Source: Chryseobacterium pennipullorum
Lineage (GTDB): Bacteria; Bacteroidota; Bacteroidia; Flavobacteriales; Weeksellaceae
Direction of reading: 5' to 3'
Length of the DNA: 64,000 nucleotides
Assembly (NCBI RefSeq): GCF_003384725.1
Contig: NZ_QNVV01000011.1
Span: forward strand, 62,001-126,000
This document shows, in pieces, positions 35,132 through 43,977 of this stretch. The first letter of the stretch is position 1. Each line of letters starts with the position of its first letter. A program made the position numbers and the translations under genes. The notes beneath the pieces were generated by a model. That model did not search any database and was not told the DNA's origin. It saw only the letters and a list, made by a program, of their open reading frames with translations.

Positions 35132-35497
35132 TTACTTTAATAATACTGTAATAATTGCCAATATAGCAGGGAGTGCCTGTACGAAGAATATTTTTTTAGT
35201 GGCTGAGATCGCTCCATAGATTCCGGCCACAGCAACACAGCTTAAAAAGAATAAAGCAATATTCGTCTGCCACTGCGGATCTTTAATAAAAAATGACCAG
35301 ATCAGCCCGGCAGCCAAAAAACCATTGTATAATCCCTGATTGGCAGCCAATCCTTTGGTTGGTTTAAACAGTTCTTCAGGTAACGCGGCTTTGAAAACCT
35401 CTTTCCCCTTGGTTTCCCAGGCGAACATTTCCATCCAGAGAATATAAATATGTTCCAGTGCAACAACTGCGATCAGAATGTTAGAAACAAGTTCCAT
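35132..35497 (-). CDS. DUF1304 family membrane protein
   Basis: A 121-residue integral membrane protein with four hydrophobic helices. The DUF1304 hallmark is clear: LVALEHIYILWMEMFAW-like start, then ANQGLYNGFLAAGL and CVAVAGIYGAISA. Function is unknown. It is divergent from a Crp-type regulator gene with only 64 bp between the start codons, so the two may share control. Confidence 0.88.
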   Translation of the reverse strand: MELVSNILIAVVALEHIYILWMEMFAWETKGKEVFKAALPEELFKPTKGLAANQGLYNGFLAAGLIWSFFIKDPQWQTNIALFFLSCVAVAGIYGAISATKKIFFVQALPAILAIITVLLK

Positions 35498-35514
35498 GAT
35501 TTATTATTTTGTCA

Positions 35515-35545
35515 TTGTAAAACTAAAAAAATAAAGTTAAGTTTG
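35515..35545 (+). promoter_or_regulatory. Promoter of the Crp-family regulator gene
   Basis: TTG (35515-35517), a 20-bp spacer and TAAGTTTG (35538-35545) fit the Bacteroidota consensus. The predicted leader to 35562 is about 10 nt. Confidence 0.7.
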
Positions 35546-35561
35546 GTTACTAAATTTTACA

Positions 35562-36134
35562 ATGGAAACTTTTAAAGCACATTTAAATAAATTCATTATA
35601 ATTGATGATCAGGAATTTGCGTCCATCATTTCCTTTTTTCATGTTTTAAAAGTGAAAAAGAAAGAAAATCTAATGCTTGAAGGTGAGGTTTGCAGGTTTA
35701 AATATTTTGTTCTGGAAGGATGTCTGAGAAAGTTTTTTGTGAACGAAAAGGGAGTGGAGCAAACTACAGAATTTGCGATAGAAAACTGGTGGATGTCTGA
35801 TACTTTTGCTTTTGAAAAACAGATGAAATCAAGCTTTAATATTCAGTCTGTAGAAAATTCCAGTATTTTAGCCATTGATTTTCAGTCTCAGGAACTTTTA
35901 TTGGAAAAGCACCCCGTTATGGAACGGTATTTCAGAATGGTATACCAGACTGCGTATGCTGCTGCTGAAAAAAGAATCCGATATATTTATGAGATGACGA
36001 AAGAAGAATACTATGTGCACTTCAGTACGTTGTATCCCTGGTTTATTCAAAGAATTCCTCAATATTTAATTGCTTCTTTTTTAGGTTTTACTCCAGAATA
36101 TCTGAGTGAAATAAGGGCAAAATTACGATCTTAA
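35562..36134 (+). CDS. Crp/Fnr family transcriptional regulator
   Basis: A 190-residue regulator with an N-terminal cyclic-nucleotide-binding-like beta roll (EGEVCRFKYFVLEGCLRKFFVNEKGVEQTTEFAIENWW) and a C-terminal helix-turn-helix (IPQYLIASFLGFTPEYLSEIRAKL). The Arg and Glu of the classical cAMP pocket are not obvious, and there are no FNR-type cysteines, as in most Bacteroidota members. It precedes DoxX-like and AhpD-like genes on the same strand. This is a common trio, suggesting that it regulates them. Confidence 0.9.
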   Translation: METFKAHLNKFIIIDDQEFASIISFFHVLKVKKKENLMLEGEVCRFKYFVLEGCLRKFFVNEKGVEQTTEFAIENWWMSDTFAFEKQMKSSFNIQSVENSSILAIDFQSQELLLEKHPVMERYFRMVYQTAYAAAEKRIRYIYEMTKEEYYVHFSTLYPWFIQRIPQYLIASFLGFTPEYLSEIRAKLRS

Positions 36135-36197
36135 ACCAGTTTAAGATTTTTACCGGTCAGAAGTCGGAAATTTGTCATGTAATTAAAAGCTAACACA

Positions 36198-36629
36198 ATG
36201 ACAGACACCAAAAATCAATTTCCGCAATTATTTTTAAGGCTGGCTTTAGCCGTGACGATGCTTTCTGCGGTGGCAGACCGGTTCGGGTTATGGAGCCAAG
36301 AAAATTCATCATGGGGAAATATGACCAGCTTTAAAGAGTACACAAGACAGCTGACTTTTTTTCTACCGGAAACCTTGAGTACAACTTCTGCATATGCCGC
36401 TACTTTTTTAGAAATACTGTTCCCGTTGATGCTCATCATAGGGTTTAAAACTAAAACAGCTGCCTATGGAACCGGTATTCTGATGTTGATTTTTGCCATA
36501 TCCATGACACTTGCTTCAGGACCCAAAGCTCCCCTCAACTATTCCGTATGGGTAGGAAGTGCAGCCGCTTTTTTATTGGCTGTCCAGAAGCAATATTCTT
36601 TAAGTGTAGATCAATTAACCAAAAAATAA
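36198..36629 (+). CDS. DoxX-like integral membrane protein
   Basis: A 143-residue membrane protein with four hydrophobic segments (LFLRLALAVTMLSAVADRFGLW, YAATFLEILFPLMLIIGF, TGILMLIFAISMTLASG, VWVGSAAAFLLAVQ). The pattern fits DoxX/DoxD-like proteins, which often accompany redox enzymes. It lies 7 bp before the carboxymuconolactone-decarboxylase-like gene. Function is unknown; a link to thiol or peroxide metabolism is inferred from its neighbours. Confidence 0.82.
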   Translation: MTDTKNQFPQLFLRLALAVTMLSAVADRFGLWSQENSSWGNMTSFKEYTRQLTFFLPETLSTTSAYAATFLEILFPLMLIIGFKTKTAAYGTGILMLIFAISMTLASGPKAPLNYSVWVGSAAAFLLAVQKQYSLSVDQLTKK

Positions 36630-36636
36630 TAATAGT

Positions 36637-37080
36637 ATGAGTGCAAGATTAAATATTGCAACAGTAGATTCAGCAGCTTATAAAGCAATGATGGGATTGG
36701 AAGGATATTTACAGACAACTTCTCTGACCCATATTCAGAAGGAATTAATTAAAATCAGGGCTTCACAGATCAATAAATGTGCTTTTTGTCTCGACATGCA
36801 CACCAAAGATGCCATCAAGTACGGGGAAACACCACAGAGAATATTTATCCTGAACGGATGGACGGAAGCAAAAGAATTTTTTACTGAAGAAGAGCAGGTA
36901 CTTTTGGCAATGACTGAAGAAATTACCCTGATCAGCCAGAATGGATTGACAGAAGAAACTTTCCAAAAAGCAAAATCATTTTTTGATGACAATCAGATCG
37001 CCCAGATCATTATGGCTATTGTAACCATTAATGCATGGAACAGAATTGCTGTGAGTACGCATCTTCCGATTGCAAAATAG
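36637..37080 (+). CDS. Carboxymuconolactone decarboxylase family protein (AhpD-like)
   Basis: A 147-residue AhpD-like protein. The redox centre KCAFCLDMHTKDA places Cys48, Cys51 and His55 in the CxxC...H pattern of AhpD alkylhydroperoxidase proteins. The upstream region with ELIKIRASQIN is also typical. It is probably a small peroxide- or thiol-handling protein, not a true decarboxylase. It is co-transcribed with the DoxX-like gene and followed by a strong terminator. Confidence 0.9.
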   Translation: MSARLNIATVDSAAYKAMMGLEGYLQTTSLTHIQKELIKIRASQINKCAFCLDMHTKDAIKYGETPQRIFILNGWTEAKEFFTEEEQVLLAMTEEITLISQNGLTEETFQKAKSFFDDNQIAQIIMAIVTINAWNRIAVSTHLPIAK

Positions 37081-37157
37081 TGAAGTAATGAAGCAGGAAG
37101 ATGAAGGATGGAAGTTAATGAAGCCTGTGTACTTAACAGATATTTACTTTTTACAAG

Positions 37158-37186
37158 ACGGCCTTTCAATTTTGAAAGGCCGTTTT
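37158..37186 (+). terminator. Terminator of the DoxX-AhpD-like operon
   Basis: A 12-bp perfect stem (ACGGCCTTTCAA / TTGAAAGGCCGT) with a 2-nt centre is followed by TTTT. Confidence 0.85.
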
Positions 37187-37334
37187 ACTATAAGAGATCA
37201 AGTAACAGTGTAATACAGTTGGGGTATTAATTCTAAAAATAAATCCTAAAGCCAGTTTTTATTTTTTAGACCGGAATTACTTTGTCTCTTTATTTCTTTG
37301 AAAATATGATAAGCTTTAAACGAGCTATAAAAGT

Positions 37335-38303
37335 TTAATAAATAGCGACTGGATTCACATTCACCTGAGTAGAGCCCACATATAGTGGCTGACCCAGCAC
37401 AAATAGAAATTCCCATATTTTTTGCTTTACCAAAGGACGGCTGTCAATAAGTTCCAGGTTGTAAATCCCTTTTTTAGCCAGCATAAACTGGTTGATGGGA
37501 AATTCTTCTTCACTTTTTGGATTAGGGTACACTTCAGAAGCCCAGGTATCTCCGCCAAAAGCTACGATTCCTTGATCAGCAAGCCATTTTGCCGCTTCCA
37601 TTCCAATCCCCGGTTCTGTTTCCAGAAACTGTTTGTTGTCTTTACCTGCTAATTCAAGCCACCCGGTATTGAATAGAACGACGTCTCCCTTTCGTAGGGT
37701 AACTCCCTGTTTCTTTAAAACGGATCGGATATCTTCTACCGTAAATTCTGTTCCGCCGGGCACAATTGCTTTTTTATAATGAGCCGTCATATCCAGTACC
37801 ACACCACGGGTTACAAAAGGAGGGACTTTTTCAATGCCCAGTTTCTTCACTCCTTCCACAGTGACAAAGTCTGTAGCCTTGTTTCCATTGTAATACCTGT
37901 TATCAATACCGATGTGTCCAATGCCGTTAAGCTGAGTTCCCACTCCGGTCCAACCGTTGACCAGTTCGTCATTGAAGGTGAATTTATTGGGACCTATACT
38001 TTTTCCTGCCTGTTCACCGGGTTGAATATTGTACAAATTAAAACTTCTATGCCTGAAAGCGGGCAGATTTTTATCAATAGGAACCGCAAGAGGGAGGGTC
38101 TTTCCTTGTTTTACCAGTCCTATGGCTTGTTTTACTACTTCAGGCGTTAACAGATTGGCGGCTCCAATTTCGTCCTGCGATCCGTAAGCGGAAGGATACC
38201 ATGATTGATCTTCCGGATTAACAAGTGTCTGAGCATTTAAAGCAATGCTGTTGATAGTCAATAGGGTTGCTAACCCAAATATTTTGATCAGATTATTTTT
38301 CAT
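37335..38303 (-). CDS. Exported cyclase-family protein (kynurenine-formamidase-like)
   Basis: A 322-residue protein with a signal peptide (ending LNAQ), so it is probably periplasmic. The cyclase-family metal site is seen in GVGTQLNGIGHIGIDNRYYNG, which replaces the standard HxGTHxDxPxH, so the metal ligands are partly altered. Further blocks are FVTRGVVLDMTAH, LRKGDVVLFNTGW and QGIVAFGGDTWASE. Members hydrolyse amides or lactones; no substrate can be assigned. It lies after an aldo/keto reductase gene on the same strand, with a 96-bp gap. Confidence 0.82.
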   Translation of the reverse strand: MKNNLIKIFGLATLLTINSIALNAQTLVNPEDQSWYPSAYGSQDEIGAANLLTPEVVKQAIGLVKQGKTLPLAVPIDKNLPAFRHRSFNLYNIQPGEQAGKSIGPNKFTFNDELVNGWTGVGTQLNGIGHIGIDNRYYNGNKATDFVTVEGVKKLGIEKVPPFVTRGVVLDMTAHYKKAIVPGGTEFTVEDIRSVLKKQGVTLRKGDVVLFNTGWLELAGKDNKQFLETEPGIGMEAAKWLADQGIVAFGGDTWASEVYPNPKSEEEFPINQFMLAKKGIYNLELIDSRPLVKQKIWEFLFVLGQPLYVGSTQVNVNPVAIY

Positions 38304-38399
38304 TTTTTTGATGTTTGAGGCTTAGGGAATGGAAGAGGGAAGTTATTGAAGTCTATGAACAGCCAGATCATACTTCAATCCTCCAGCTTCCAACTTTTA

Positions 38400-39383
38400 T
38401 TAAATCTCGCTTAAAGCACCATTGATGAAGGATAATTCTTCCTGAGAAAGATTGATATCCATTGCTTTGGCATTTTCAATAGCTTGCTGTGCATTTCTGG
38501 CGCCTGCCAATACTACCGTAATGCCCGGCTGTAAAGTAGTCCATCTTAATACCAGCTGAGAAATACTGGCTTCTTTTTCCTGTGCAATAGGTTCTATTTT
38601 TTCTAAGAAAGTTTTCACTTTATTCAAATCAAACTGTGAAAAATATCCGTTTCTATGGTCGTTATCTTTTAATTGAGTTTCTTTGAAATATTTACCGGTT
38701 AAGAGCCCTCTTTCCATTGGGCTGTATACGATAATTCCTGAATTGTTTTCCAAAGAATAAGGAACAAGATCGTTTTCAATAGCACGGTTCAGCATACTGT
38801 AAGAAACCTGATTGCTGGCAAGCTGTACCGTTCTGTTGGCTTCTTCCATTTGAGCTACGCTGTAGTTACTTACTCCTGCAGCACGGATTTTTCCCTGCTG
38901 AATCAGTAATTCCATGGCCTCCATGGTTTCACTGATCGCTGTTGTGCCGTCTGGCCAGTGAAGCTGTAGAAGGTCGATATAATCTGTTCCTAATCTCTGT
39001 AAGCTTTCTTCCACCTCTTTGATGATATTTTGCTTGGAAGCTAATTTATAAACTGGAATTGTTTTTCCTTCATCTTCAGCATCAAAGAAGAATTCTCCTT
39101 TTTCGTTATTGCTTCCGTCCCATACCAATCCGAATTTTGTGAGAAGCTGAATTTTTGAACGGTCCTTTCCTTTGATTGCTTCACCAATCATCTCTTCACT
39201 TAATCCAAAACCGTAGAAGGGAGCCGTGTCGATAGAAGTTACTCCGTGATCCAATGAGGCATGGATAGAATTGATAGAGTCCTGTTTCTCATTACCTCCC
39301 CACATGTTTCCTCCAATAGCAAAAGCGCCGTGTGTGATTGCTGATAGTTCTAAATCTGTATTTCCTAATTTTCTGTATTCCAT
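38400..39383 (-). CDS. Aldo/keto reductase
   Basis: A 327-residue NADPH-dependent oxidoreductase. The tetrad can be followed: GVTSIDTAPFYGFGLSEEMIG (Asp and Tyr), the catalytic Lys in KIQLLTKFG and the His in IDLLQLHWPD. The NADPH tail TVVLAGARNAQQAIENAKA is normal. It acts on aldehydes or ketones of unknown identity. It follows the DJ-1/PfpI gene after 75 bp on the same strand, and probably belongs to a detoxification operon that starts at 42004. Confidence 0.92.
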   Translation of the reverse strand: MEYRKLGNTDLELSAITHGAFAIGGNMWGGNEKQDSINSIHASLDHGVTSIDTAPFYGFGLSEEMIGEAIKGKDRSKIQLLTKFGLVWDGSNNEKGEFFFDAEDEGKTIPVYKLASKQNIIKEVEESLQRLGTDYIDLLQLHWPDGTTAISETMEAMELLIQQGKIRAAGVSNYSVAQMEEANRTVQLASNQVSYSMLNRAIENDLVPYSLENNSGIIVYSPMERGLLTGKYFKETQLKDNDHRNGYFSQFDLNKVKTFLEKIEPIAQEKEASISQLVLRWTTLQPGITVVLAGARNAQQAIENAKAMDINLSQEELSFINGALSEI

Positions 39384-39458
39384 TTTGTTGTTGCTGAAAT
39401 TTGTTACTGTGTATTCAATGATAAAAGATGTAAAAGTCTTCTATCAACAGTTTATATT

Positions 39459-40214
39459 TTATTTATTAATTAATTCTTTTAAAATAGCTTCCCCGACACT
39501 CTTTGCAGATTGTGGATTCTGTCCTGTAATCACTCTCTGGTCTGTGACAACATGATTTTGCCAAAGCCCTGATTTTTCAAATATTGCCCCTCTTTCTTTT
39601 AATTTGTTTTCCAGTAAGAAAGGAACAATATGAGTTAGTTTCACTTCAGATTCCTCTTCATTGGTAAAAGCATTGATCTTTTTCCCATCCACAAGGTATT
39701 TTCCATTATTCAGTTTGATGTTGACCAATCCTGCCGGGCCATGACAAACTCCTGCTACAATGCCTCCGTTTTCATAAATTTCTGAAGCGATATCGGCCAG
39801 CTCATTATGATCTGCAAAATCCCACATGGCTCCGTGTCCTCCCGCGTAAAAGATTGTCGAATACTCTTTCGGGTTTACCTGTGATGGGGTCATAGAATGG
39901 TCAATCTTGTTTCTGTATTCTTTGTTTTCCCAAAATTCTTTGTTTACAGGATCTTTCAGATCAAATCCGTCTACCGGAGGAGTACCTCCTTTTGGACTTA
40001 CAAAATCAATTTCATAGCCTGCTTTGTGGAGCACTTCCCATGGATGAGAAATCTCTCCCAGATAGTATCCGGTAGCTTCACCAGTGCTTCCTTTCTTATC
40101 GTGACTGGTTACTACAAATAAAATTTTCTTTTTCATATTTTTTGACTTTTGAGCCTGGGCCTGGGCATATCCAACGGTCAAGATGGCCAGTACTAAAAAC
40201 ATTAATTTTTTCAT
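39459..40214 (-). CDS. Exported DJ-1/PfpI family protein (glyoxalase III / deglycase-like)
   Basis: A 251-residue DJ-1/PfpI protein with an N-terminal signal-like segment (MKKLMFLVLAILTVGYAQAQAQ). The nucleophile elbow AGVCHGPAG gives Cys157-His158, and the upstream GGHGAMWD loop supplies the Glu/Asp partner region. Hsp31-like members handle methylglyoxal or act as chaperones. An inner ATG at codon 27 (MKKKILFV) would give a cytoplasmic form without the signal; I cannot decide between them. It is 2 bp from the ABM monooxygenase gene. Confidence 0.88.
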   Translation of the reverse strand: MKKLMFLVLAILTVGYAQAQAQKSKNMKKKILFVVTSHDKKGSTGEATGYYLGEISHPWEVLHKAGYEIDFVSPKGGTPPVDGFDLKDPVNKEFWENKEYRNKIDHSMTPSQVNPKEYSTIFYAGGHGAMWDFADHNELADIASEIYENGGIVAGVCHGPAGLVNIKLNNGKYLVDGKKINAFTNEEESEVKLTHIVPFLLENKLKERGAIFEKSGLWQNHVVTDQRVITGQNPQSAKSVGEAILKELINK

Positions 40215-40216
40215 AT

Positions 40217-40504
40217 TTAAATAATATGGGTAAGATAAATCTGAGGCTTTTCCTGAAGCTTCTCATCGGCAATTGCTCCGAAAGCCTGAATATAAGGTTG
40301 CTGATTATGCTGTGTCAATCCTTCTTCAGTTTTCCATATTTCATAGAAGACAAATTGGTTTTTATCTTCAGTTCCCTGATGAAGGGTGTAAAGTTCACAT
40401 GCTGCTTCTTTTCTTGTTTCTATTACCATATTCTGAAGAATTTCCAGAACCTCTGCCCGGTATTCTTCTTTGGCTTTTATGATGGCTGTAAGATGAATTT
40501 TCAT
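40217..40504 (-). CDS. Antibiotic-biosynthesis-monooxygenase (ABM) family protein, putative quinol monooxygenase
   Basis: A 95-residue dimeric ferredoxin-like fold protein. The ABM pattern is visible as IHLTAIIKAKEEYRAEVLEILQNMVIETRKEAACELYTLHQGTEDKNQFVFYEIWKTEEGLTQHNQQPY, read in segments. YgiN-like members oxidise quinols in a cofactor-independent way and often sit beside MdaB-type quinone reductases, as here. The start at 40504 (MKIHLTA) is preferred over 40522. It is 1 bp from the SDR gene upstream. Confidence 0.85.
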   Translation of the reverse strand: MKIHLTAIIKAKEEYRAEVLEILQNMVIETRKEAACELYTLHQGTEDKNQFVFYEIWKTEEGLTQHNQQPYIQAFGAIADEKLQEKPQIYLTHII

Positions 40505-40505
40505 A

Positions 40506-41390
40506 TTAAATAAAATTTTCAATTGAGTTATACATGGGTTTCCATTTCAGCTCTGTTCTGGCTTTGTCTGCATTACACCGGCTATTGGATGCAAAACCGA
40601 AATAGCCGCCTGCAGGCCCGAAATGGTCAACTGCATCCTGCACGCTTACCGATATGGCAGGTTCCAGGTTATATTTTTTACTGATGGTTTCAGCTATGTT
40701 TTTTAAGGAGGAAAAACCGTTCTCTGCGTAATACAGAGACCCCCCTTTTGCCTTTTCCAGAGCGAGGATATAAAGATCTGCCAAATCTTCAATATGGACA
40801 TTGGACCAGATGTTTTCGCCTTCTCCAAAATAGATCCCGCTTCCTGTCTGCCTGGAATAATTGACCAATGCAGGTATCTGGATGCTCTCTTTTTTGATCC
40901 CCAAACCTTCTCCGTAAACCATTGTAGGAACTATTACGATACTTCTTATATCTTTTTGAGCTGACTGAAGAACATAATTATTAATAAGTACTCTGGATGC
41001 CATTTCAAGTCTTGGCATTACCGGGAAATCCTCGGTATAAACAAAATCACTCCTTTTACCATTTTCCTTACCTCCGAAAATAGCAGATCCTGAAGTAAAT
41101 ATGAATGTCTTACGGCTTCCTTCCAATGCTTTGATAAAATTGTCTACGGCATAGGCATCATCTGCAGAATCAGCATTATGGATCACTGCATCAACACCGG
41201 CAACGGCCGTTTTTATATGGTCTTCATTGTGGATATTCCCAACAATGGTTTTGATTCCCAGTGACTCGAGTTTCTGCAGATGGGAATCATTACGGACCCA
41301 TCCAGTCACTTCATAACCCTTGTCGAGCAGTTTTTTAGCAATCGTCCCGCCAATATAGCCCGTGATCCCTGTGATAAGTACTTTTTTCAT
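40506..41390 (-). CDS. NAD(P)-dependent epimerase/dehydratase (extended SDR)
   Basis: A 294-residue Rossmann-fold oxidoreductase. The cofactor motif GITGYIGGTIAKKLL (GxxGxxG) is at residues 7-21. The usual catalytic YxxxK is not obvious; the region FVYTEDFPVMPRLEMASRVLINNYVL carries instead a divergent version. It resembles atypical SDR or isoflavone-reductase-like enzymes. It overlaps the MdaB-like gene by 4 bp and is 1 bp from the ABM gene, so these are one operon. Substrate unknown. Confidence 0.85.
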   Translation of the reverse strand: MKKVLITGITGYIGGTIAKKLLDKGYEVTGWVRNDSHLQKLESLGIKTIVGNIHNEDHIKTAVAGVDAVIHNADSADDAYAVDNFIKALEGSRKTFIFTSGSAIFGGKENGKRSDFVYTEDFPVMPRLEMASRVLINNYVLQSAQKDIRSIVIVPTMVYGEGLGIKKESIQIPALVNYSRQTGSGIYFGEGENIWSNVHIEDLADLYILALEKAKGGSLYYAENGFSSLKNIAETISKKYNLEPAISVSVQDAVDHFGPAGGYFGFASNSRCNADKARTELKWKPMYNSIENFI

Positions 41391-42004
41391 GATACCAATT
41401 CCGGTTTTAATTCTTTTTCAAAAACATTTCTCACATGCTCTCTGTAGAGTTTCATATCACGTTCTATATTGGCGTTTTTCTCCACATCATGAAAATGAAA
41501 GCTTTCCATTTTTTCTAATGAGACAAAAGCGTTCATTCTATGGAAACCAAATAATGGCCCGTCGTCTACACTTCTTTCACTGAAAAATTCTCCCGGAAGG
41601 GTAAAAGCGGTGGCGGGAGCATTCCAGCTGGTGGTCAGCATGTATTTTCTTCCGCCAAGCATTCCGCCAGTTCCATAGTTGATTTCGGGATTAGCAGCAT
41701 TTCTCCCGTCGCTCATATAAATTCCTTTAGCATGACCAGCTGTAAAAACTTCGTCAATATATTTTTTTAATCCGTTGGGAAGCTGAAACCACCAGATTGG
41801 GGTATGATAAATGATGTAATCGGCCCATACGAATTTTGCAACCTCTTCATGTTTGTCATACTTGTCGCTTACATGGGTTATCTTTACTTCTACATTTTCG
41901 AATTCTTTCAGAACTTCCAATGTATTTTCTGCAATAGTCTGATTATATTTTCCTCCGGAATGCCCGAAGTTCTGTCCGCCGTTAATGATGAGTACTTTTT
42001 TCAT
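41387..42004 (-). CDS. NAD(P)H-dependent oxidoreductase, MdaB-type quinone reductase
   Basis: A 205-residue flavodoxin-fold enzyme. It begins VLIINGGQNFGHSGGKYNQTIAENTLE, the FAD-binding loop of MdaB, followed by DYIIYHTPIWWFQLPNGLKKYIDEVF (ring-stacking Trp residues). It reduces quinones by two electrons, which avoids radical formation. It is the first gene of a group that includes an SDR, an ABM quinol monooxygenase and a DJ-1 protein, which supports a quinone and electrophile defence role. The operator-like palindrome at 42082 lies in front. Confidence 0.9.
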   Translation of the reverse strand: MKKVLIINGGQNFGHSGGKYNQTIAENTLEVLKEFENVEVKITHVSDKYDKHEEVAKFVWADYIIYHTPIWWFQLPNGLKKYIDEVFTAGHAKGIYMSDGRNAANPEINYGTGGMLGGRKYMLTTSWNAPATAFTLPGEFFSERSVDDGPLFGFHRMNAFVSLEKMESFHFHDVEKNANIERDMKLYREHVRNVFEKELKPELVS

Positions 42005-42293
42005 TTTTTTATGATTGTTTAAATTTTACTCTGCAAAGTTATGAGTGTTTAATGTATTATGAAAATAATATAAATTATAGTAAAGTATTATAATATTTAT
42101 ACTTTGAGTTTTGAATGCAGAAGTTTTTGGTTGCTGATTGTAATACGGTCTGTTGTATATCCAGTATTCGTAAGCTGTTGAATAAAATTTTTTATTGTCT
42201 TTATTAATATCTTTTTCATGGTAAAATGTCATACAACCTCTGTATAAAAAATTCTTAATGGTCCCGTACATTTGATTAACAAATCGAAGAGTA
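42005..42293. other. Intergenic region between MdaB-like and metallophosphoesterase genes
   Basis: It is very AT-rich. It holds the palindrome at 42082-42105 and, on the minus strand, a -7 match TAACTTTG (42041-42034) without a matching -33. On the plus strand TACATTTG at 42267-42274 could serve the 42294 gene. The reading frame at 42026-42331 (minus) is not supported as a gene. Confidence 0.4.
42082..42105. promoter_or_regulatory. Operator candidate upstream of the MdaB-like operon
   Basis: AAAGTAT (42082-42088) and ATACTTT (42099-42105) form a perfect inverted repeat with a 10-bp AT centre. It also fits the loose T-N11-A form of LysR sites. The LysR gene at 43078 is the nearest candidate regulator. 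Confidence 0.4.
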
Positions 42294-43037
42294 ATGATAC
42301 AGATAGCTGTTTTTAGTGATGTGCATGGCAATCTTCCTGCTTTGGAAGCTGTGCTTGATGATATGGAAAAAAGAGGAATCCATCAGAAATTCTGTCTGGG
42401 AGACCTTGTGGATTTTGCGCCATGGGGAAATGAAGTCATAGAAAAAATAAGGGACTTAAACATTCCATGTCTGATGGGCAACCACGATGAAAGGATTGCT
42501 TTTGACATTCCCGTTGTTCCCCTGCCAAAACACTCAGAGGAAGAGACGATCGCAAGGTTCATCGCTATTGATCATTCTAAAAAGCAAATTACAGACGATC
42601 ATAAAAGATTTCTGTCAGAACTCCCGTTTCACTTGCAGTTGAATTATAAAGTAGGTGCGAAGCACTGGAGTCTTCAGCTTGTGCATTCAAGCCTGTCGAG
42701 CAATGATACCTACCTGTATGAATCTGAGGATGATGAGGTTTTTGTTGACATGCTGGAAGAATCCCGGTCCGATATAATCGTTATGGGGCATACCCATTTA
42801 TCCTTTAAAAAAAGGATCGGGAATCAATGGGCCATCAACTGCGGTTCTGTAGGGCGTTCCAAAGAAGAGAACCGACTGGCATCGTATCTTATTTTGACGC
42901 TGGATGAAGAAGCGATAAGTCCGGAAATTATACAGTTGCATTATCCGGTTGAAAAAACAGTCCGCCAGATCCGGGAAAGCGGAATCCCGGATTATTATGC
43001 AGGCTTCTTAAGAAATGAAAATGTATCAGTATTATAA
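42294..43037 (+). CDS. Metallophosphoesterase (calcineurin-like)
   Basis: A 247-residue phosphoesterase of the YfcE/DNase-like group. The metal motifs are complete: FSDVHGN at residues 7-13, LGDLVD around residue 35, MGNHDE, and the C-terminal VMGHTH. It binds two metal ions and hydrolyses phosphodiester or phosphomonoester bonds. Substrate unknown. The LysR gene follows after 40 bp on the same strand. Confidence 0.9.
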   Translation: MIQIAVFSDVHGNLPALEAVLDDMEKRGIHQKFCLGDLVDFAPWGNEVIEKIRDLNIPCLMGNHDERIAFDIPVVPLPKHSEEETIARFIAIDHSKKQITDDHKRFLSELPFHLQLNYKVGAKHWSLQLVHSSLSSNDTYLYESEDDEVFVDMLEESRSDIIVMGHTHLSFKKRIGNQWAINCGSVGRSKEENRLASYLILTLDEEAISPEIIQLHYPVEKTVRQIRESGIPDYYAGFLRNENVSVL

Positions 43038-43077
43038 TTATTTTGTAAATTTGAATCATAATATTAATGATTAAGTT

Positions 43078-43977
43078 ATGGTTAATTTAGAATGGTACCG
43101 TACTTTTAAAGCGATCTATAAAACCGGAACACTGACAGGAGCCGCGGATTCCCTGTTTATTTCGCAGCCCGGAGTAAGTCTTCATTTGAGTTCACTGGAA
43201 GCGTATGTAGGGTATAAGCTGTTTGACAGGACCGGCAGAAAAATGATTCCTACAGAAAGGGGGAAAGTCCTTTTTAATGCCGTGGCGGAGCCTATTACCA
43301 AACTGGAGGATGTAGAAAAGAATTTTCAGAAGTCTACAGAAAAGCATACGCCCACCATCAGCGTCGGAATGTGTTTTGAGACCTTTCAGACCACTCTGGA
43401 GCAGTATGTTTCCACCCTGCCTTTTAATCTGATCATCAGCTTTGGAGAATATCCTGAAATGCTGGACCAACTGGATAAAGGGATTCTTGATCTTATCATT
43501 ACTCCAAGAAAAGGTTCATCACCGAATATACAACATGAAGCATTTTCCTCGGAACAGATTGTTCTCGTAGGAGGAAAGGATATTGATACTGCTGCTTTTA
43601 ATAAAGCTTTAAAAACAAAAGATGCCGAACACATTGAAGAATGGCTGAAGCAGGAAAAATGGTACGGAACTACCGGCGATATGGAGCACCTTTTCCAGTT
43701 CTGGACGCTAAATTTTGGTCATAAACCTAATTTCCGCCCGAACTATATTGTTCCCAATCTGAATTCCATTATCCGGTGTCTGAAAGGAGGTACGGGACTG
43801 GCTGTGGTTCCAGATTTTCTTTGTAAAAATGAAATTGCTGACGGTGAAGTAAAGCTGATTTGGGAAGGAAAAAAGAAACTGGAAAATACCCTTTATTTCG
43901 GTTGCCGGAAAAAGACCAATTATCAGACAGAAATAGAACATATCAAAAGTCTATTCCGTAAGATGATGGGTAAGTAA
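43078..43977 (+). CDS. LysR family transcriptional regulator
   Basis: A 299-residue LysR-type regulator. The N-terminal winged helix is clear (LEWYRTFKAIYKTGTLTGAADSLFISQPGVSLHLSSLE, in segments), followed by GYKLFDRTGRKMIPTERG and the periplasmic-binding-like effector domain. The -7 match TAAATTTG (43046-43053) lies at the end of the gene before it. It may regulate the quinone-defence operon divergent from 42294; this is only proximity. Its 3' end overlaps the convergent GNAT gene by 27 bp. Confidence 0.92.
   Translation: MVNLEWYRTFKAIYKTGTLTGAADSLFISQPGVSLHLSSLEAYVGYKLFDRTGRKMIPTERGKVLFNAVAEPITKLEDVEKNFQKSTEKHTPTISVGMCFETFQTTLEQYVSTLPFNLIISFGEYPEMLDQLDKGILDLIITPRKGSSPNIQHEAFSSEQIVLVGGKDIDTAAFNKALKTKDAEHIEEWLKQEKWYGTTGDMEHLFQFWTLNFGHKPNFRPNYIVPNLNSIIRCLKGGTGLAVVPDFLCKNEIADGEVKLIWEGKKKLENTLYFGCRKKTNYQTEIEHIKSLFRKMMGK

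Noticed and set aside
42026..42331. 101-codon frame on the minus strand upstream of the MdaB-like gene
   Set aside because: It overlaps the 42294 start and a palindromic control region, has very AT-biased content (many Tyr, Asn, Ile) and no recognisable domain.
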